Part shown: positions 43,603 through 52,014 of the stretch, piece by piece | Layout: the number at the start of each line of letters is the position of its first letter | Position numbering within the stretch: position 1 is the stretch's first letter | NCBI RefSeq assembly: GCF_000327485.1 | Contig: NC_019943.1 | Location: 868,001-932,000, forward strand | Direction of reading: 5' to 3' | DNA length: 64,000 bases | DNA from: Methanoregula formicica SMSP | Lineage (GTDB): Archaea; Halobacteriota; Methanomicrobia; Methanomicrobiales; Methanospirillaceae | Made by a program: the position numbers and the translations under genes | Notes under the pieces: generated by a model | What the model was told of the DNA's origin: nothing | Databases searched by the model: none | Seen by the model: the letters and a program-made list of their open reading frames with translations, nothing else

Positions 43603-44976
43603 ATGGATACGGCGTTCAGGGATTTTGGTGAGGACGGCATCAATACCGAAATCCCCCGGCTCGTCATTGCCGGAACGGAGAGCGGCTGTGGCAAGACTTC
43701 CCTTGCAAGCGGCCTGATGAGTGCACTCCGTGAGCGCGGCCTTGTCGTCCAGCCGTTCAAGACCGGCCCGGACTTCATCGATCCCACCCATCATACCCGG
43801 ATCTGCGGCAGGACATCGCGGAACCTCGACCCGTTCATGATGGGAGAGGAGGGGGTCTTCAAGACCTTTGTAATCGCATCTGCGGGCGCGGATATCGCGG
43901 TTGTTGAGGGGGCAATGGGCCTCTTTGACGGGATCGATGGTTCTGACTTCAGCAGTACGGCTCACGTGGCGCGGATCCTCACTGCCCCGGTCGTGCTGGT
44001 TGTCAGCGCCGCTGCTTCCGCCCGGAGTATCCACGCCGTTGTCCGCGGATTCCGCGACTTCGATCCCCGGGTCAGGATTGTCGGGGTCATCTTCAACCGG
44101 CTCGCTACGACAAAGCATCGCGATATGATCGCGGCAGAAGAGTTCGTCCCTGCCCTTGGCTATATCTCCCGGCAGGAGGGGCCCGGGGTGCAGAGCCGCC
44201 ACCTCGGCCTTGTTATGGCTCACGAATCAGACGCGATGCAGTCGTACGGGCAGGTTGTGCGGGAATCGTGCGACCTTGATGCAATCCTTGCTATTGCCCG
44301 CGGTGCTCCGCCGCTTGCAGATCCGGGTTTTGCCATGCGTCCAAAAGGAGAAAAACGCGCTGTCATCGGTGTTGCCCGCGACAATACGTTCTGCTTTTAC
44401 TACCAGAACAACCTTGACCGACTCGTCCGTGCCGGTGCAGAGCTACGGTTCTTCTCGCCCATGGACGATGCGTTACCGGAGATGGATGCTCTCTATCTCG
44501 GCGGGGGATATCCGGAGCTGTTTGCAGACAGGCTCGAAGCTTCTCCCTGCAGGCATGCCATCTGCAGGCTTGCTGATCAGGGCATGCCGGTGTACGGCGA
44601 GTGCGGCGGCCTGATGTATCTGGGCAGGTCCATCACCACCGATCGTGAGTATCAGATGGCCGGTATTCTTCCGGCCTGTACGGAACTGACCCCGCGGATC
44701 CAGGCCCTGGGATATGTGAAAGGAACCTTTTCCAATCCCGTCGGTTTCTGGGCCGGTGGCTCCCGTGTCCTTGGCCATGAGTTCCATTTCTCCCGGACGG
44801 AATGCGACCGGGACGCCCGGTTTACCCTGCACTTAAAGCAGGGGACCGGGATCCGTGACGGGAACGACGGGCTGACCGAACAGAACACGGTAGGGGCGTA
44901 CACTCATGCCTATTTCAGCGACTCCTTCTGCGAACAGTTTGTTGCGGCAGCTGAAGTGTTCCGGAGGAACCCGTGA
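43603..44976 (+). CDS. cbiA: cobyrinate / Ni-sirohydrochlorin a,c-diamide synthase family
   Basis: 457-residue glutamine-dependent amidotransferase. The N-terminal P-loop domain has GTESGCGKTS and KTGPDFIDPTHH with DIAVVEGAMGLFDG; the C-terminal class I glutaminase-like domain has YGECGGLMYLG carrying the active Cys, and GHEFHFS. The family amidates the a and c carboxylates of cobyrinate (CbiA) or of Ni-sirohydrochlorin on the way to F430 (CfbB). Sequence alone does not separate these. The salvage operon and the downstream CbiZ favour CbiA, since no other F430 genes are nearby. One base separates it from the binding-protein stop, and it abuts the CbiZ start (TGA|ATG). Confidence 0.9.
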   Translation: MDTAFRDFGEDGINTEIPRLVIAGTESGCGKTSLASGLMSALRERGLVVQPFKTGPDFIDPTHHTRICGRTSRNLDPFMMGEEGVFKTFVIASAGADIAVVEGAMGLFDGIDGSDFSSTAHVARILTAPVVLVVSAAASARSIHAVVRGFRDFDPRVRIVGVIFNRLATTKHRDMIAAEEFVPALGYISRQEGPGVQSRHLGLVMAHESDAMQSYGQVVRESCDLDAILAIARGAPPLADPGFAMRPKGEKRAVIGVARDNTFCFYYQNNLDRLVRAGAELRFFSPMDDALPEMDALYLGGGYPELFADRLEASPCRHAICRLADQGMPVYGECGGLMYLGRSITTDREYQMAGILPACTELTPRIQALGYVKGTFSNPVGFWAGGSRVLGHEFHFSRTECDRDARFTLHLKQGTGIRDGNDGLTEQNTVGAYTHAYFSDSFCEQFVAAAEVFRRNP

Positions 44977-46098
44977 ATGGGAGCTGACAGGGTCGGCCTG
45001 CCGGAAACTATGATGGCCGTGTTGCCGGGCAACGAGCAGGTTAAAAACTACGGGGCTTCTCTGGTGGTCAGGTTCACAGGGCCGCGTTCGGTTCTTTCCA
45101 CATCATGGCTGAATGGCGGTTACCGCACGGATCTCCACGCAGTCTTCAATCACCAGATCCTGCTTGAGGCATGCGAGTCCTGCCATAATGGCGGGAGCGT
45201 GCGGGAATACCTCGAAGGGGTTGCCCGCGGTCTCGGGTTCGACCCGGAGACAGTCACCGGCCTGGTCACCCGGGCGGAGATGAGGAATACCGCAATTATG
45301 ACAGAACAGTTTCGGGACCTCGCGGTCACTGCCATCGTGACGGCAGGCATCGACAAGAACGGCGGCCGGGCAGGTGATCCTGCATCGTATTACGAGGACG
45401 GGGACTCATTTGAGCTGGTCGGCGGGACCATCAACACCATCCTCGTCATCGGTGCAGATCTGCCGGAGCACGCGATGGCCCGGGCCCTGATGACAGCATC
45501 GGAGGCAAAGGCTGCGGCCCTCCAGCAGCTGATGGCCCGGAGCCTGTACTCCTGCGGGATCGCCACCGGCTCCGGTACCGACATGATCGCCATCGTGTCC
45601 GATCCCGGATCCCGGTTCCATCTCACCGATGCCGGGAAGCACGCGAAACTCGGCGAATTGATCGGCAGGACGGTTATCCGGGCAACGACTGAAGCACTGG
45701 AGAAGGAGACCGGGCTCTCGGCCGAATCGCAGCGGGATGTGCTGGTACGGTTGTCACGGTTTGGCGTGACGGAAGAATGTCTCTGGGAGCATGCAAAACG
45801 CTGCAGTCTGTGGGATCCCGGAAAACGGGAATCGTTTCGTCTTGCACTGGTGTCATGGTCAGGAAATCCTGCCGCAATTGCCGGGATTGCCGCAGTCCTG
45901 CATATCGTTGATGAGGCAGCCTGGGGCCTGATACGTGAGACGGATGCAATCGGGACAATCGAACGTATCCTGTGCCAGGATGTCTGGTGTTCATGGGAAA
46001 GCCATGATCAGAATGGTCATATCCTGTGCGTTCTCGCAGGTGTTATCTGTGGCATTGTGACGGGCAGGCAGTCTTCTCCAGCAGGGGAGATTTTTTAA
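44977..46098 (+). CDS. cbiZ: adenosylcobinamide amidohydrolase CbiZ
   Basis: 373 residues, with the CbiZ block VLSTSWLNGGYR...AVFNHQ near the start and NTAIMTEQFRDLAVTAIVTAGIDKNGGRAGDP plus GGTINTILVIGADL in the core (about 100-165); the C-terminal 190 residues contain SLYSCGIATGSGTDMIAIVS. CbiZ cleaves the aminopropanol amide of adenosylcobinamide to give adenosylcobyric acid, allowing imported corrinoids to be rebuilt with the cell's own lower ligand. Last gene of the uptake/remodelling operon. The C-terminal extension after about 245 is longer than the minimal catalytic unit; its role is not clear. Confidence 0.9.
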   Translation: MGADRVGLPETMMAVLPGNEQVKNYGASLVVRFTGPRSVLSTSWLNGGYRTDLHAVFNHQILLEACESCHNGGSVREYLEGVARGLGFDPETVTGLVTRAEMRNTAIMTEQFRDLAVTAIVTAGIDKNGGRAGDPASYYEDGDSFELVGGTINTILVIGADLPEHAMARALMTASEAKAAALQQLMARSLYSCGIATGSGTDMIAIVSDPGSRFHLTDAGKHAKLGELIGRTVIRATTEALEKETGLSAESQRDVLVRLSRFGVTEECLWEHAKRCSLWDPGKRESFRLALVSWSGNPAAIAGIAAVLHIVDEAAWGLIRETDAIGTIERILCQDVWCSWESHDQNGHILCVLAGVICGIVTGRQSSPAGEIF

Positions 46099-46254
46099 AA
46101 GTATTTTGCGCGGTCGACATTGTCAGACGGAATATCAGAATAGGCAATGTTTGGTATGCTGGGGTGTACTCCGGCAACTCTTTTTTTACTGTTGGGACAG
46201 TGCCACTGGTCCTCCTGGCAGGATCTTGGGGGGCAGAACGAAAAGAGGGGTCTG

Positions 46255-46330
46255 TCGGACACCCCTCCCCCTTTTGCGTTCCGGATCGATCATATCCCCC
46301 ACCCGGGGTCAGGGGGGGTATACCTGACAC
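46255..46330. repeat. dispersed intergenic repeat, copy 2
   Basis: CGGACACCCCTCCCCC, the core TTTTGCGTTCCGGATCGATC (46272-46291), then CATATCCCCC and a G-tract (AGGGGGGGTATACC). Core identical to copy 1 at 35485-35504. Confidence 0.75.
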
Positions 46331-46547
46331 TCCCCAGTTGGACATTCCCATGGACTTGATGAGCCAGGGAAAAATCTTGCATGAACGGGCCATCACGACC
46401 GGTAGATGATTGCGTTAGAAACTCTATATGTCCCATCTGACAATGTATCGTGTCGCGATGCGATGTGCTCCAAAAATGTGTCACGACACTCCCGGCTGGG
46501 TGTACGTCGCATTGTGACAGATTTACGGTGGGGGACCTGTTCGTCAC

Positions 46548-46625
46548 TTCCCTGCCCCCCTTTTGTTGCGATTCAAACCGATCATACCCCCCTGCCTCAT
46601 CCCGGGTCAGGTACCCATCCTGCTG
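46548..46625. repeat. dispersed intergenic repeat, copy 4 (diverged)
   Basis: CCCTGCCCCCCTTTT, GCGATTCAAACCGATCATACCCCCC, then CATCCCGGGTCAGG; same order of C-tract, core and G/C palindrome as copies 1-3. Confidence 0.6.
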
Positions 46626-47052
46626 TTCCGGTTTCCAAAGGGGCTCACCGCACTGAAAACCCTGCTGAAAAAAATCATAATTTCCCCTTTCTCCGTGCGT
46701 CGTTCCTTCTCCAGCCTGGCGCAAAGATATCAGCTCTCAGGTTGCCGGATAAAAACCATCTAACCTCCACCATCCTAGTATTATATATACAGTTTACTGG
46801 ATAAAAGAAAATAATCACAAGTACCGCACGAAGTCTGCATACTGACAAGAGCCGATTTGACGGGATGAATTTCACCATCTGCGTCATGGTGTTTGGATGT
46901 GGCATTGACTGGTGTCCGTGTTGTGCTTCTCCGGGTATTGTGGGAAAGCAACCATCGAGGCAGGAGTCTCCGGGAAGATCCCCATGACGGGATCATAAGG
47001 ATGTATTCTGGACCGGGGACTTGCAGGGGATGCGATGGAATGAAAATCAGGA

Positions 47053-47619
47053 GTGGTACAAATAAGCACAACAAAAAAGACCGAAGGGAGACCACGCAGT
47101 GTCTCCCGCGCAGGAAAAACAAGGATCCCCTCCGTGAGAGGGAAGAAGGCCGGACAGAAGCCTACTCTGCAGGTACAGCACCGGAAGCCCCAAGAGATCG
47201 TACAGAAAAAGAAAGAGCCCGAGGTGATCGTCCATCCCCCTATGGATGTGACAGTAGAGAATGCACAACCGGGCCGGATGCGGAAGTATCCGATCGTGTA
47301 CGAGGCGATGGATCTGCTCAGGACGTACGGGTATGAGCCGGTACGGTTGAGCGAGCCCTCGATTCCGATCAATATCATCGGGATGAAGCAGAATGGCTCG
47401 CTGCTGATCCTTGCCCTGCGGTCACGTCTGCCTGTACCGAGCGCTGCACGGCTCCGCGAGATCTATACGGATAAGGTGGATTACCTCCGCAGCATGGCGG
47501 GGAGGGTGAAGGACCGGATCATGATCTGGGTATACTCCCCAGCCTGCGGCTGGAGGTATTACATTGTGTACCCTGGTGGTCTGCGGTTCGATCTGGACTT
47601 CCCGAAGTCCATAGAATAA
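47053..47619 (+). CDS. basic protein with possible nuclease-like C-terminal domain
   Basis: 188 residues. The first about 70 are Lys/Arg/Pro/Gln-rich and look disordered; the rest is compact: EAMDLLRTYGYEPVRL, INIIGMKQNGSLLILALRSRLPVPSAARL and a conserved-looking close IMIWVYSPACGWRYYIVYPGG. The helix-strand arrangement with a central GSLLILALRSR strand recalls restriction-endonuclease-like folds, but no catalytic D/ExK is clear, so this is a weak guess. The start is uncertain: the GTG at 47053 lies within the AGGAG that would be its own ribosome binding site, so a later start may be real. Confidence 0.6.
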   Translation: MVQISTTKKTEGRPRSVSRAGKTRIPSVRGKKAGQKPTLQVQHRKPQEIVQKKKEPEVIVHPPMDVTVENAQPGRMRKYPIVYEAMDLLRTYGYEPVRLSEPSIPINIIGMKQNGSLLILALRSRLPVPSAARLREIYTDKVDYLRSMAGRVKDRIMIWVYSPACGWRYYIVYPGGLRFDLDFPKSIE

Positions 47620-48306
47620 TCTTCCTCCTTTTTTGGGACTCTTATCTAACGCCCCCCTTGCGCCAGCCCGCCCCCCGGGGGTGCTGAGGGTCATAAGACC
47701 CGAAGCAGGAGAAGAATGCGGAAGCGTTCTTCGACTCGTGGGCGCTGATGATTCCTCCGTATTACCTCCATGCAAATCCCCTTCGATTTTAACAGGTAAT
47801 GCCGAGTCATCGCCACGCGGGGGATGCCCACGCGGCGGGGTCCGACTGGTTCATCAGAACCAGAAGGATGAGAAGAACTCGATAGAGTTCTTCGAAGCGA
47901 AGAATCGAAGAGCCTTCGGCTCTTCTCCTGTATCAGGTCTGATGACCTTCGACACTCCCAAGAACGTCAAATCTCCGTTATTTTCTCCAAAAAATGCCTG
48001 ATTGATGTCGGATCAATGCCAATCCGCGCCGGGCTGCCCAAATTCCAGTTTCCCCCTCACAATCGCCCCGGATCGATACCCCCCAAATTATCGGTTATAT
48101 CCCCAGCTTCAATGCTATTTGTCGGAGGAGTTCGGAGAACTCCGAAGACATGAGAAGGGAGGCATCAGCCGACCTTCGAATTGTCAAAGGGGCCCCGGCG
48201 ACACAGAAAACAGATGAGCCTCGAACAGGTCGAAGAACCCTTACGGTTTCTTCTCCTCTTCCTGGTTCTTCGAACCAGTCAGAAAACAAAAAGGAGGAAC
48301 CAACAA
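47620..48306. other. gene-free stretch rich in GAAGAA/TTCTTC hairpins
   Basis: No gene supported. Hairpins include GAAGAATGC-GGAA-GCGTTCTTC (47711-47732, one G-T pair), GAAGAACTC-GATA-GAGTTCTTC (47872-47893), GAAGAGCC-TTC-GGCTCTTC (47907-47925), GGAGTTC-GGA-GAACTCC (near 48128) and CTGGTTC-TTC-GAACCAG just before the ribosome binding site of the next gene. The family continues into 49.2-49.5 kb. Confidence 0.65.
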
Positions 48307-48810
48307 ATGGCAGATTTCGTACAGAACACCAACGTAAAGAGCGCGGCCCGCAGACTTGCGGCACCGATCGCTGATGTGGACGCATTCAACACGATCGTCC
48401 AGAACGTAATCTCGAACAACCCGTTCGGGTGTGTATCGTACATGAGCGGGGGGATGAACCACCCGCCCGTTGAGAAGACAAAGGAGTCCTACACGGCACG
48501 GTTCGTGTACCAGGACAACGATGCACGGTCGGTGGGGAAAGGCTCGGAGAGCTACAATACGATGGCTGGCTACAATGCCGGGATCGCTGCTGTGCTCGCA
48601 AACACCGCCAATAACACGGCGCATGCCGGCACACCGGTTCACGATTCGCCCTCCGACAACTTCTCGGCAACCCTGAAGTGCCACGATCCCAACGGAGAAC
48701 TCTACCAGGTGAACTTCTCCCGCCAGCAGGTGACCATCTCCAGTTACGAGGACGATGCCATCCGCACGAAGATCGAAACCTGGGCCGACGGCGTGACGGC
48801 CTTAGCCTGA
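48307..48810 (+). CDS. small protein of unknown family, strong ribosome binding site
   Basis: 167 residues: MADFVQNTNVKSAARRLAAP, a segment YMSGGMNHPPVEKTKESYTARFVYQDND, and ANFSRQ-like beta strands to TWADGVTALA. AAAAGGAGG lies 8-9 bases before ATG 48307, the best ribosome binding site in the window, so it is probably well translated. Longer in-frame starts (48181) run through hairpin DNA and are rejected. No signal peptide or membrane helix. No family recognised. Followed by a strong double stem-loop and two small membrane-protein genes. Confidence 0.72.
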   Translation: MADFVQNTNVKSAARRLAAPIADVDAFNTIVQNVISNNPFGCVSYMSGGMNHPPVEKTKESYTARFVYQDNDARSVGKGSESYNTMAGYNAGIAAVLANTANNTAHAGTPVHDSPSDNFSATLKCHDPNGELYQVNFSRQQVTISSYEDDAIRTKIETWADGVTALA

Positions 48811-48822
48811 ACACTGGGGGCA

Positions 48823-48899
48823 GATGACCGCGGGAGAGATATTTCTTAAATCCCTCCCGTTTCCGGTCATCTCTCTGGAGGGTGGTAATGTCACCACCC
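48823..48899 (+). ncRNA. two consecutive stem-loops in the leader of the next genes
   Basis: Stem 1: GATGACCG-CGGGAG pairs with CTCCCG...CGGTCATC (48823-48836 with 48854-48871), 14 pairs with a 4-base bulge. Stem 2: GGGTGGT-AATGTC-ACCACCC (48880-48899). There is no T-run, so a structured leader or processing site is as likely as a terminator. Confidence 0.45.
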
Positions 48900-48949
48900 C
48901 TCTCTAACCCCTCCACACCTTCTGCTGAGGTGTACTTCACGCGATCGGC

Positions 48950-49243
48950 ATGTTCGACCCCGCGGAGCAGCTGATGGATGAAGACATGCTGGCTGACCCG
49001 GCCGGGTACCGGACCTGGTTCTGCCTCGGCGAGGTCTTCATAGCCTGCCTCCTTGCAGGGACCATCGCGGTCCCTGCGGGGGTGTGGTTTGCCGGGCGGA
49101 CGGAACTGTCGCTTGCGTTCATCGGCGCCGGCATGCTCTTCCCGCCGCTCTTCATCTTCCTGAGGGTTCTTCAGACCCCGAAGGATGAGAAGAATGCGAC
49201 AGCGTTCTTCGAATTGTGCCCCGGTTCATCCGGTACGCCATGA
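48950..49243 (+). CDS. small two-helix membrane protein, unknown
   Basis: 97 residues. Acidic start (MFDPAEQLMDEDMLADPAGY), two hydrophobic helices (about 23-44 and 52-73, ending FPPLFIFLRVL), then a short tail KDEKNATAFFE encoded by one of the GAAGAA hairpins (49189-49210). Its stop overlaps the ATG of the next small gene (ATGA at 49240). A holin-like or anchoring role is possible but unsupported. Confidence 0.55.
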   Translation: MFDPAEQLMDEDMLADPAGYRTWFCLGEVFIACLLAGTIAVPAGVWFAGRTELSLAFIGAGMLFPPLFIFLRVLQTPKDEKNATAFFELCPGSSGTP

Positions 49244-49467
49244 AAGCGGACACGGACGCAGTTTCGAAGAATTCTTGCAAATTCTTCTCATCCTCAAATT
49301 GCACTTCGCGCAATTCTTCGGATCTGGAAACATTCGGCAAGAACGAACAGACAAAGAAGGTCTTCTGGACCCTCTTCCTCGCCACCGCCGGCTTCGTGCC
49401 GGTACAGATGGTCGATCCGGTAACGGCGCAGAAGATGGAGGAGATTCTCGCGGGTCTCGTGCCATAG
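49240..49467 (+). CDS. small protein with one C-terminal hydrophobic segment, unknown
   Basis: 75 residues: MKADTDAVSKNSCKFFSSS, a Ser/Asn-rich stretch translated from hairpin repeats, then KKVFWTLFLATAGFVPVQMV and a closing amphipathic helix (TAQKMEEILAGLVP). The ATGA overlap with the previous stop argues that it is translated. The middle probably arose by insertion of hairpin repeats into the frame. A terminator follows. Confidence 0.5.
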   Translation: MKADTDAVSKNSCKFFSSSNCTSRNSSDLETFGKNEQTKKVFWTLFLATAGFVPVQMVDPVTAQKMEEILAGLVP

Positions 49468-49490
49468 ACAAAAAAGACCGGGGAGCAAGT

Positions 49491-49519
49491 CGAAGAACGT
49501 TGTTCTTCTTCGGTTTTTT
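49491..49519 (+). terminator. GAAGAAC hairpin terminator
   Basis: GAAGAAC-GTT-GTTCTTC stem (49492-49508), then TTCGG and six T residues (49514-49519). A member of the GAAGAA hairpin family acting as a terminator. Confidence 0.65.
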
Positions 49520-49752
49520 GTGACCCTTAATGCTCCCCTGTCATCTCTTGAATAACCGGCATCCCGGTTTTCGTACGGATCCGGGAAAAAGGATTATCTC
49601 TCCCTGGCACCAGTCCCGCAAAACGAAAGGACTGAGTGATATATGCCCGGGAAAACATCATACGGGATTTTACATTTCTTCTTATTCAGCATACCAAAAT
49701 ATCATATGATCATACATTAATAACATCTGATCTTAATATTCTTAAGGTTCGT

Positions 49753-50931
49753 ATGAAAAAATCGTGTGCAGTTATCATGATTGCCGCCATCCTGATCGGG
49801 GCGTGCATCGCGTTTGCCGGCTGTACGGGAACTGCCTCCCCTTCGGCTGGTACCACAACGACTGCCCTGGGATCTTCTTCAGCATCCGGGACAGCCACTA
49901 TCACGGACGGCTTCAGGAGGACCGTAACGGTCCCGGCACATCCCACGCAGATCGTCTGCTCGGGCTCCGGCTGCCTCCGGTATGTTGTTTATCTCGGGGC
50001 GCAGGACATGGTTGTCGGTGTGGACAGCCAGGAAAAGAAAGCCCAGGTACAGGAAGGCCGGGCATATGCGCTTGCAAACCCCCAGTTCAAGAACCTGCCC
50101 CTGAGCGGGGAGATGAGGGGTAAGGACGATCCGGAGAAAATTATTGGTATCAGCCCTCAGATCGTCTTCAAGACCGGCTCGACCGGCACCACCTATGCGA
50201 CCAGCGGCCCTGAAGCAGACACACTCCAGAACAAGACCGGTATACCGGTGGTAGCCTTCCCGTACGGCTCCCTCAGGACAGATGCAGAAAAAGCAGAGTT
50301 CTATGCTGCCCTGCGGCTGATGGGGAAGACACTCGGAAAAGATGCCCGTGCCGAGGAACTGATCACCTATGTCGAAGAAGTGACAGCAGACCTTGAGAAA
50401 CGAACAAAGGATATCCCAGTGGATCAGCAGAAGAGCGTGTACATCGGCGGTGTCAGCTCCGCAGGGGCGCATGGAATTATCTCGACCGAGCCGGCATACC
50501 CGCCCTTCATCTGGGTGCATGCAAAGAACATTGCCGCCGGGTCTGACACCCAGCATGCCGACATCTCAAAAGAGGTCATTGTGAGTGGTGACCCGGAGTT
50601 CTTGTTCATTGACGTGGGAACAATCCAGATCGACAACGAAGGGGCCATTGGTGAACTGAAGACCAACCCGGCCTATGCCGGCCTTGCCGCGGTGAAGAGC
50701 GGGAACGTGTATGGTGTCCTGCCCTACAACTTCTACAGTGTCAACTACGAGACCGTCCTTGCCGATGCCTATTTCATCGGAAAGACCCTGTACCCGGACC
50801 GGTTCTCGGATGTCGACCCGCAGGTAAAAGCAGACGAGATTTACACGAAGTTTGTCGGGAAACCCGCATTTGCTCCCCTTAACGCGCAATACAGGGAGCT
50901 CGGGTTCACGAGGATAAACCTTACGTCATGA
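49753..50931 (+). CDS. metal-chelate binding lipoprotein of a third importer
   Basis: 392 residues, with lipobox FAGC (Cys at about 22) after MKKSCAVIMIAAILIG. The mature part has FRRTVTVPAHPTQIVCSGSGCLRYVVYLGAQDMVVGVDS with two nearby cysteines, a long insertion compared with the other binding proteins here, and a C-terminal YFIGKTLYPDRFSDVDPQVKADEIYTKFVG. ATG 49753 is chosen because it begins the signal peptide; the longer frame from 49636 adds 39 unlikely residues. First gene of an operon with permease, ATPase, FmdE-like protein and TrmO. Substrate probably a Fe, Ni, W or Mo chelate; context near nikR makes Ni worth considering. Confidence 0.86.
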   Translation: MKKSCAVIMIAAILIGACIAFAGCTGTASPSAGTTTTALGSSSASGTATITDGFRRTVTVPAHPTQIVCSGSGCLRYVVYLGAQDMVVGVDSQEKKAQVQEGRAYALANPQFKNLPLSGEMRGKDDPEKIIGISPQIVFKTGSTGTTYATSGPEADTLQNKTGIPVVAFPYGSLRTDAEKAEFYAALRLMGKTLGKDARAEELITYVEEVTADLEKRTKDIPVDQQKSVYIGGVSSAGAHGIISTEPAYPPFIWVHAKNIAAGSDTQHADISKEVIVSGDPEFLFIDVGTIQIDNEGAIGELKTNPAYAGLAAVKSGNVYGVLPYNFYSVNYETVLADAYFIGKTLYPDRFSDVDPQVKADEIYTKFVGKPAFAPLNAQYRELGFTRINLTS

Positions 50932-50943
50932 GCGGGGGCAGCC

Positions 50944-52014
50944 ATGCACCTGAATCAGGGAACGGTTCCGGAGGATTACCGTGCCTACCTGAACCGCAAG
51001 GTCCGGTGGATCCTCCTCGGGCTCATCCTTGTCTTCGTCTTCTTTGTCCTTGCCATATCCGTAGGGGCGGTAGCGATCCCCCCTCTCGACGTTGTCCAGT
51101 CACTGCTGGGCATCTCGTCTTCCGATAAGTGGGACAGAATCGTCTGGAACGTCAGGCTGCCCCAGGCAATCGCGGCCGTTGTCGCAGGGATCGGCCTTGC
51201 CATTGCCGGGGTTGCCATGCAATCCATCCTGCGGAACCCGATCGCCTCTCCCTTCACGCTGGGCATATCGAGCGCAGGTGCATTCGGTGCCGCTGTATCC
51301 GTGATCGTGCTGGGCGCCGGGACCATGCAGTCAACGGTGGCAAGCCCGGTTGCGATCTCCAATCCCTACCTCACTACCACCGTTGCCTTCATCTTCTGCA
51401 TGATCGCGACTGGTGTCATCCTTGCGATCTCCCACATTAAGGGGGCGTCCCCGGAAGTCATGGTCCTCACCGGGGTCGCCCTCTCCTCGCTCTTCTCTGC
51501 GGGTGTCATGTTCCTCCAGTATTTCTCCAACGATGCCCAGCTTGCCGCTGTCGTCTTCTGGACGTTTGGCGATGTCGGCAGGGCCACGTGGGACATGCTG
51601 CCGCTGATGGTTGTTGTCGTGGGGGCCGGGACACTCTATTTCATTGCCAACCGCTGGAACTACAATGCCATCGATGCCGGCGATGAGACGGCCCGGGGGC
51701 TTGGCGTGAACGTAACAAGGGTCCGGCTTGCCGGGATGACGGTTGCCGCGGTCATATCGGCAGTGATCGTTGCCCTGCTCGGGGTTATCGGGTTTGTCGG
51801 CCTGGTCTGCCCGCACATGATGAGGAGGCTTGTTGGCGATGACCAGCGTTATCTCATCCCGGGTTCGGCTATTGCCGGGGCAGTCCTGCTCCTTGCCTCG
51901 GACACCGTGGCCCGGATCATTGTTGCGCCGTATATCCTCCCGGTTGCCGTCCTGACGGCTTTCTTGGGAGCGCCCGTATTCATCTACCTGTTATTCAGAG
52001 GGTATAAACGATGA
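50944..52014 (+). CDS. ABC transporter permease, FecCD type
   Basis: 356 residues, about ten helices, with VRLPQAIAAVVAGIGLAIAGVAMQSILRNPIASPFTLGISSAGAFGA, FWTFGDVGRATW and GVIGFVGLVCPHMMRRLVGDD. A cytoplasmic leader (MHLNQGTVPEDYRAYLNRKVR) precedes helix 1. It starts 12 bases after the binding-protein stop and overlaps the ATPase by 4 bases. It is closer in block sequence to the permease at 1881-3056 than to the BtuC at 39585-40532. Confidence 0.92.
   Translation: MHLNQGTVPEDYRAYLNRKVRWILLGLILVFVFFVLAISVGAVAIPPLDVVQSLLGISSSDKWDRIVWNVRLPQAIAAVVAGIGLAIAGVAMQSILRNPIASPFTLGISSAGAFGAAVSVIVLGAGTMQSTVASPVAISNPYLTTTVAFIFCMIATGVILAISHIKGASPEVMVLTGVALSSLFSAGVMFLQYFSNDAQLAAVVFWTFGDVGRATWDMLPLMVVVVGAGTLYFIANRWNYNAIDAGDETARGLGVNVTRVRLAGMTVAAVISAVIVALLGVIGFVGLVCPHMMRRLVGDDQRYLIPGSAIAGAVLLLASDTVARIIVAPYILPVAVLTAFLGAPVFIYLLFRGYKR

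Larger units (their letters stand above)
46099..47052. other. gene-free stretch with two dispersed repeats
   Basis: No supported gene in about 950 bases. It includes repeat copies 2 and 4 and an AT-rich promoter-like block near 46785-46812 (TATTATATATACAG). Open frames here run through the repeats and have no ribosome binding sites. Confidence 0.6.

Noticed and set aside
46406-46804. 132-codon frame in the repeat-rich spacer
   Set aside because: Runs through repeat copy 4 and changes composition along its length; no start signals.
48002-48306. Frames upstream of the small gene at 48307 (71, 74 and 42 extra codons)
   Set aside because: They cross hairpin repeats, and the AAAAGGAGG site clearly marks ATG 48307.
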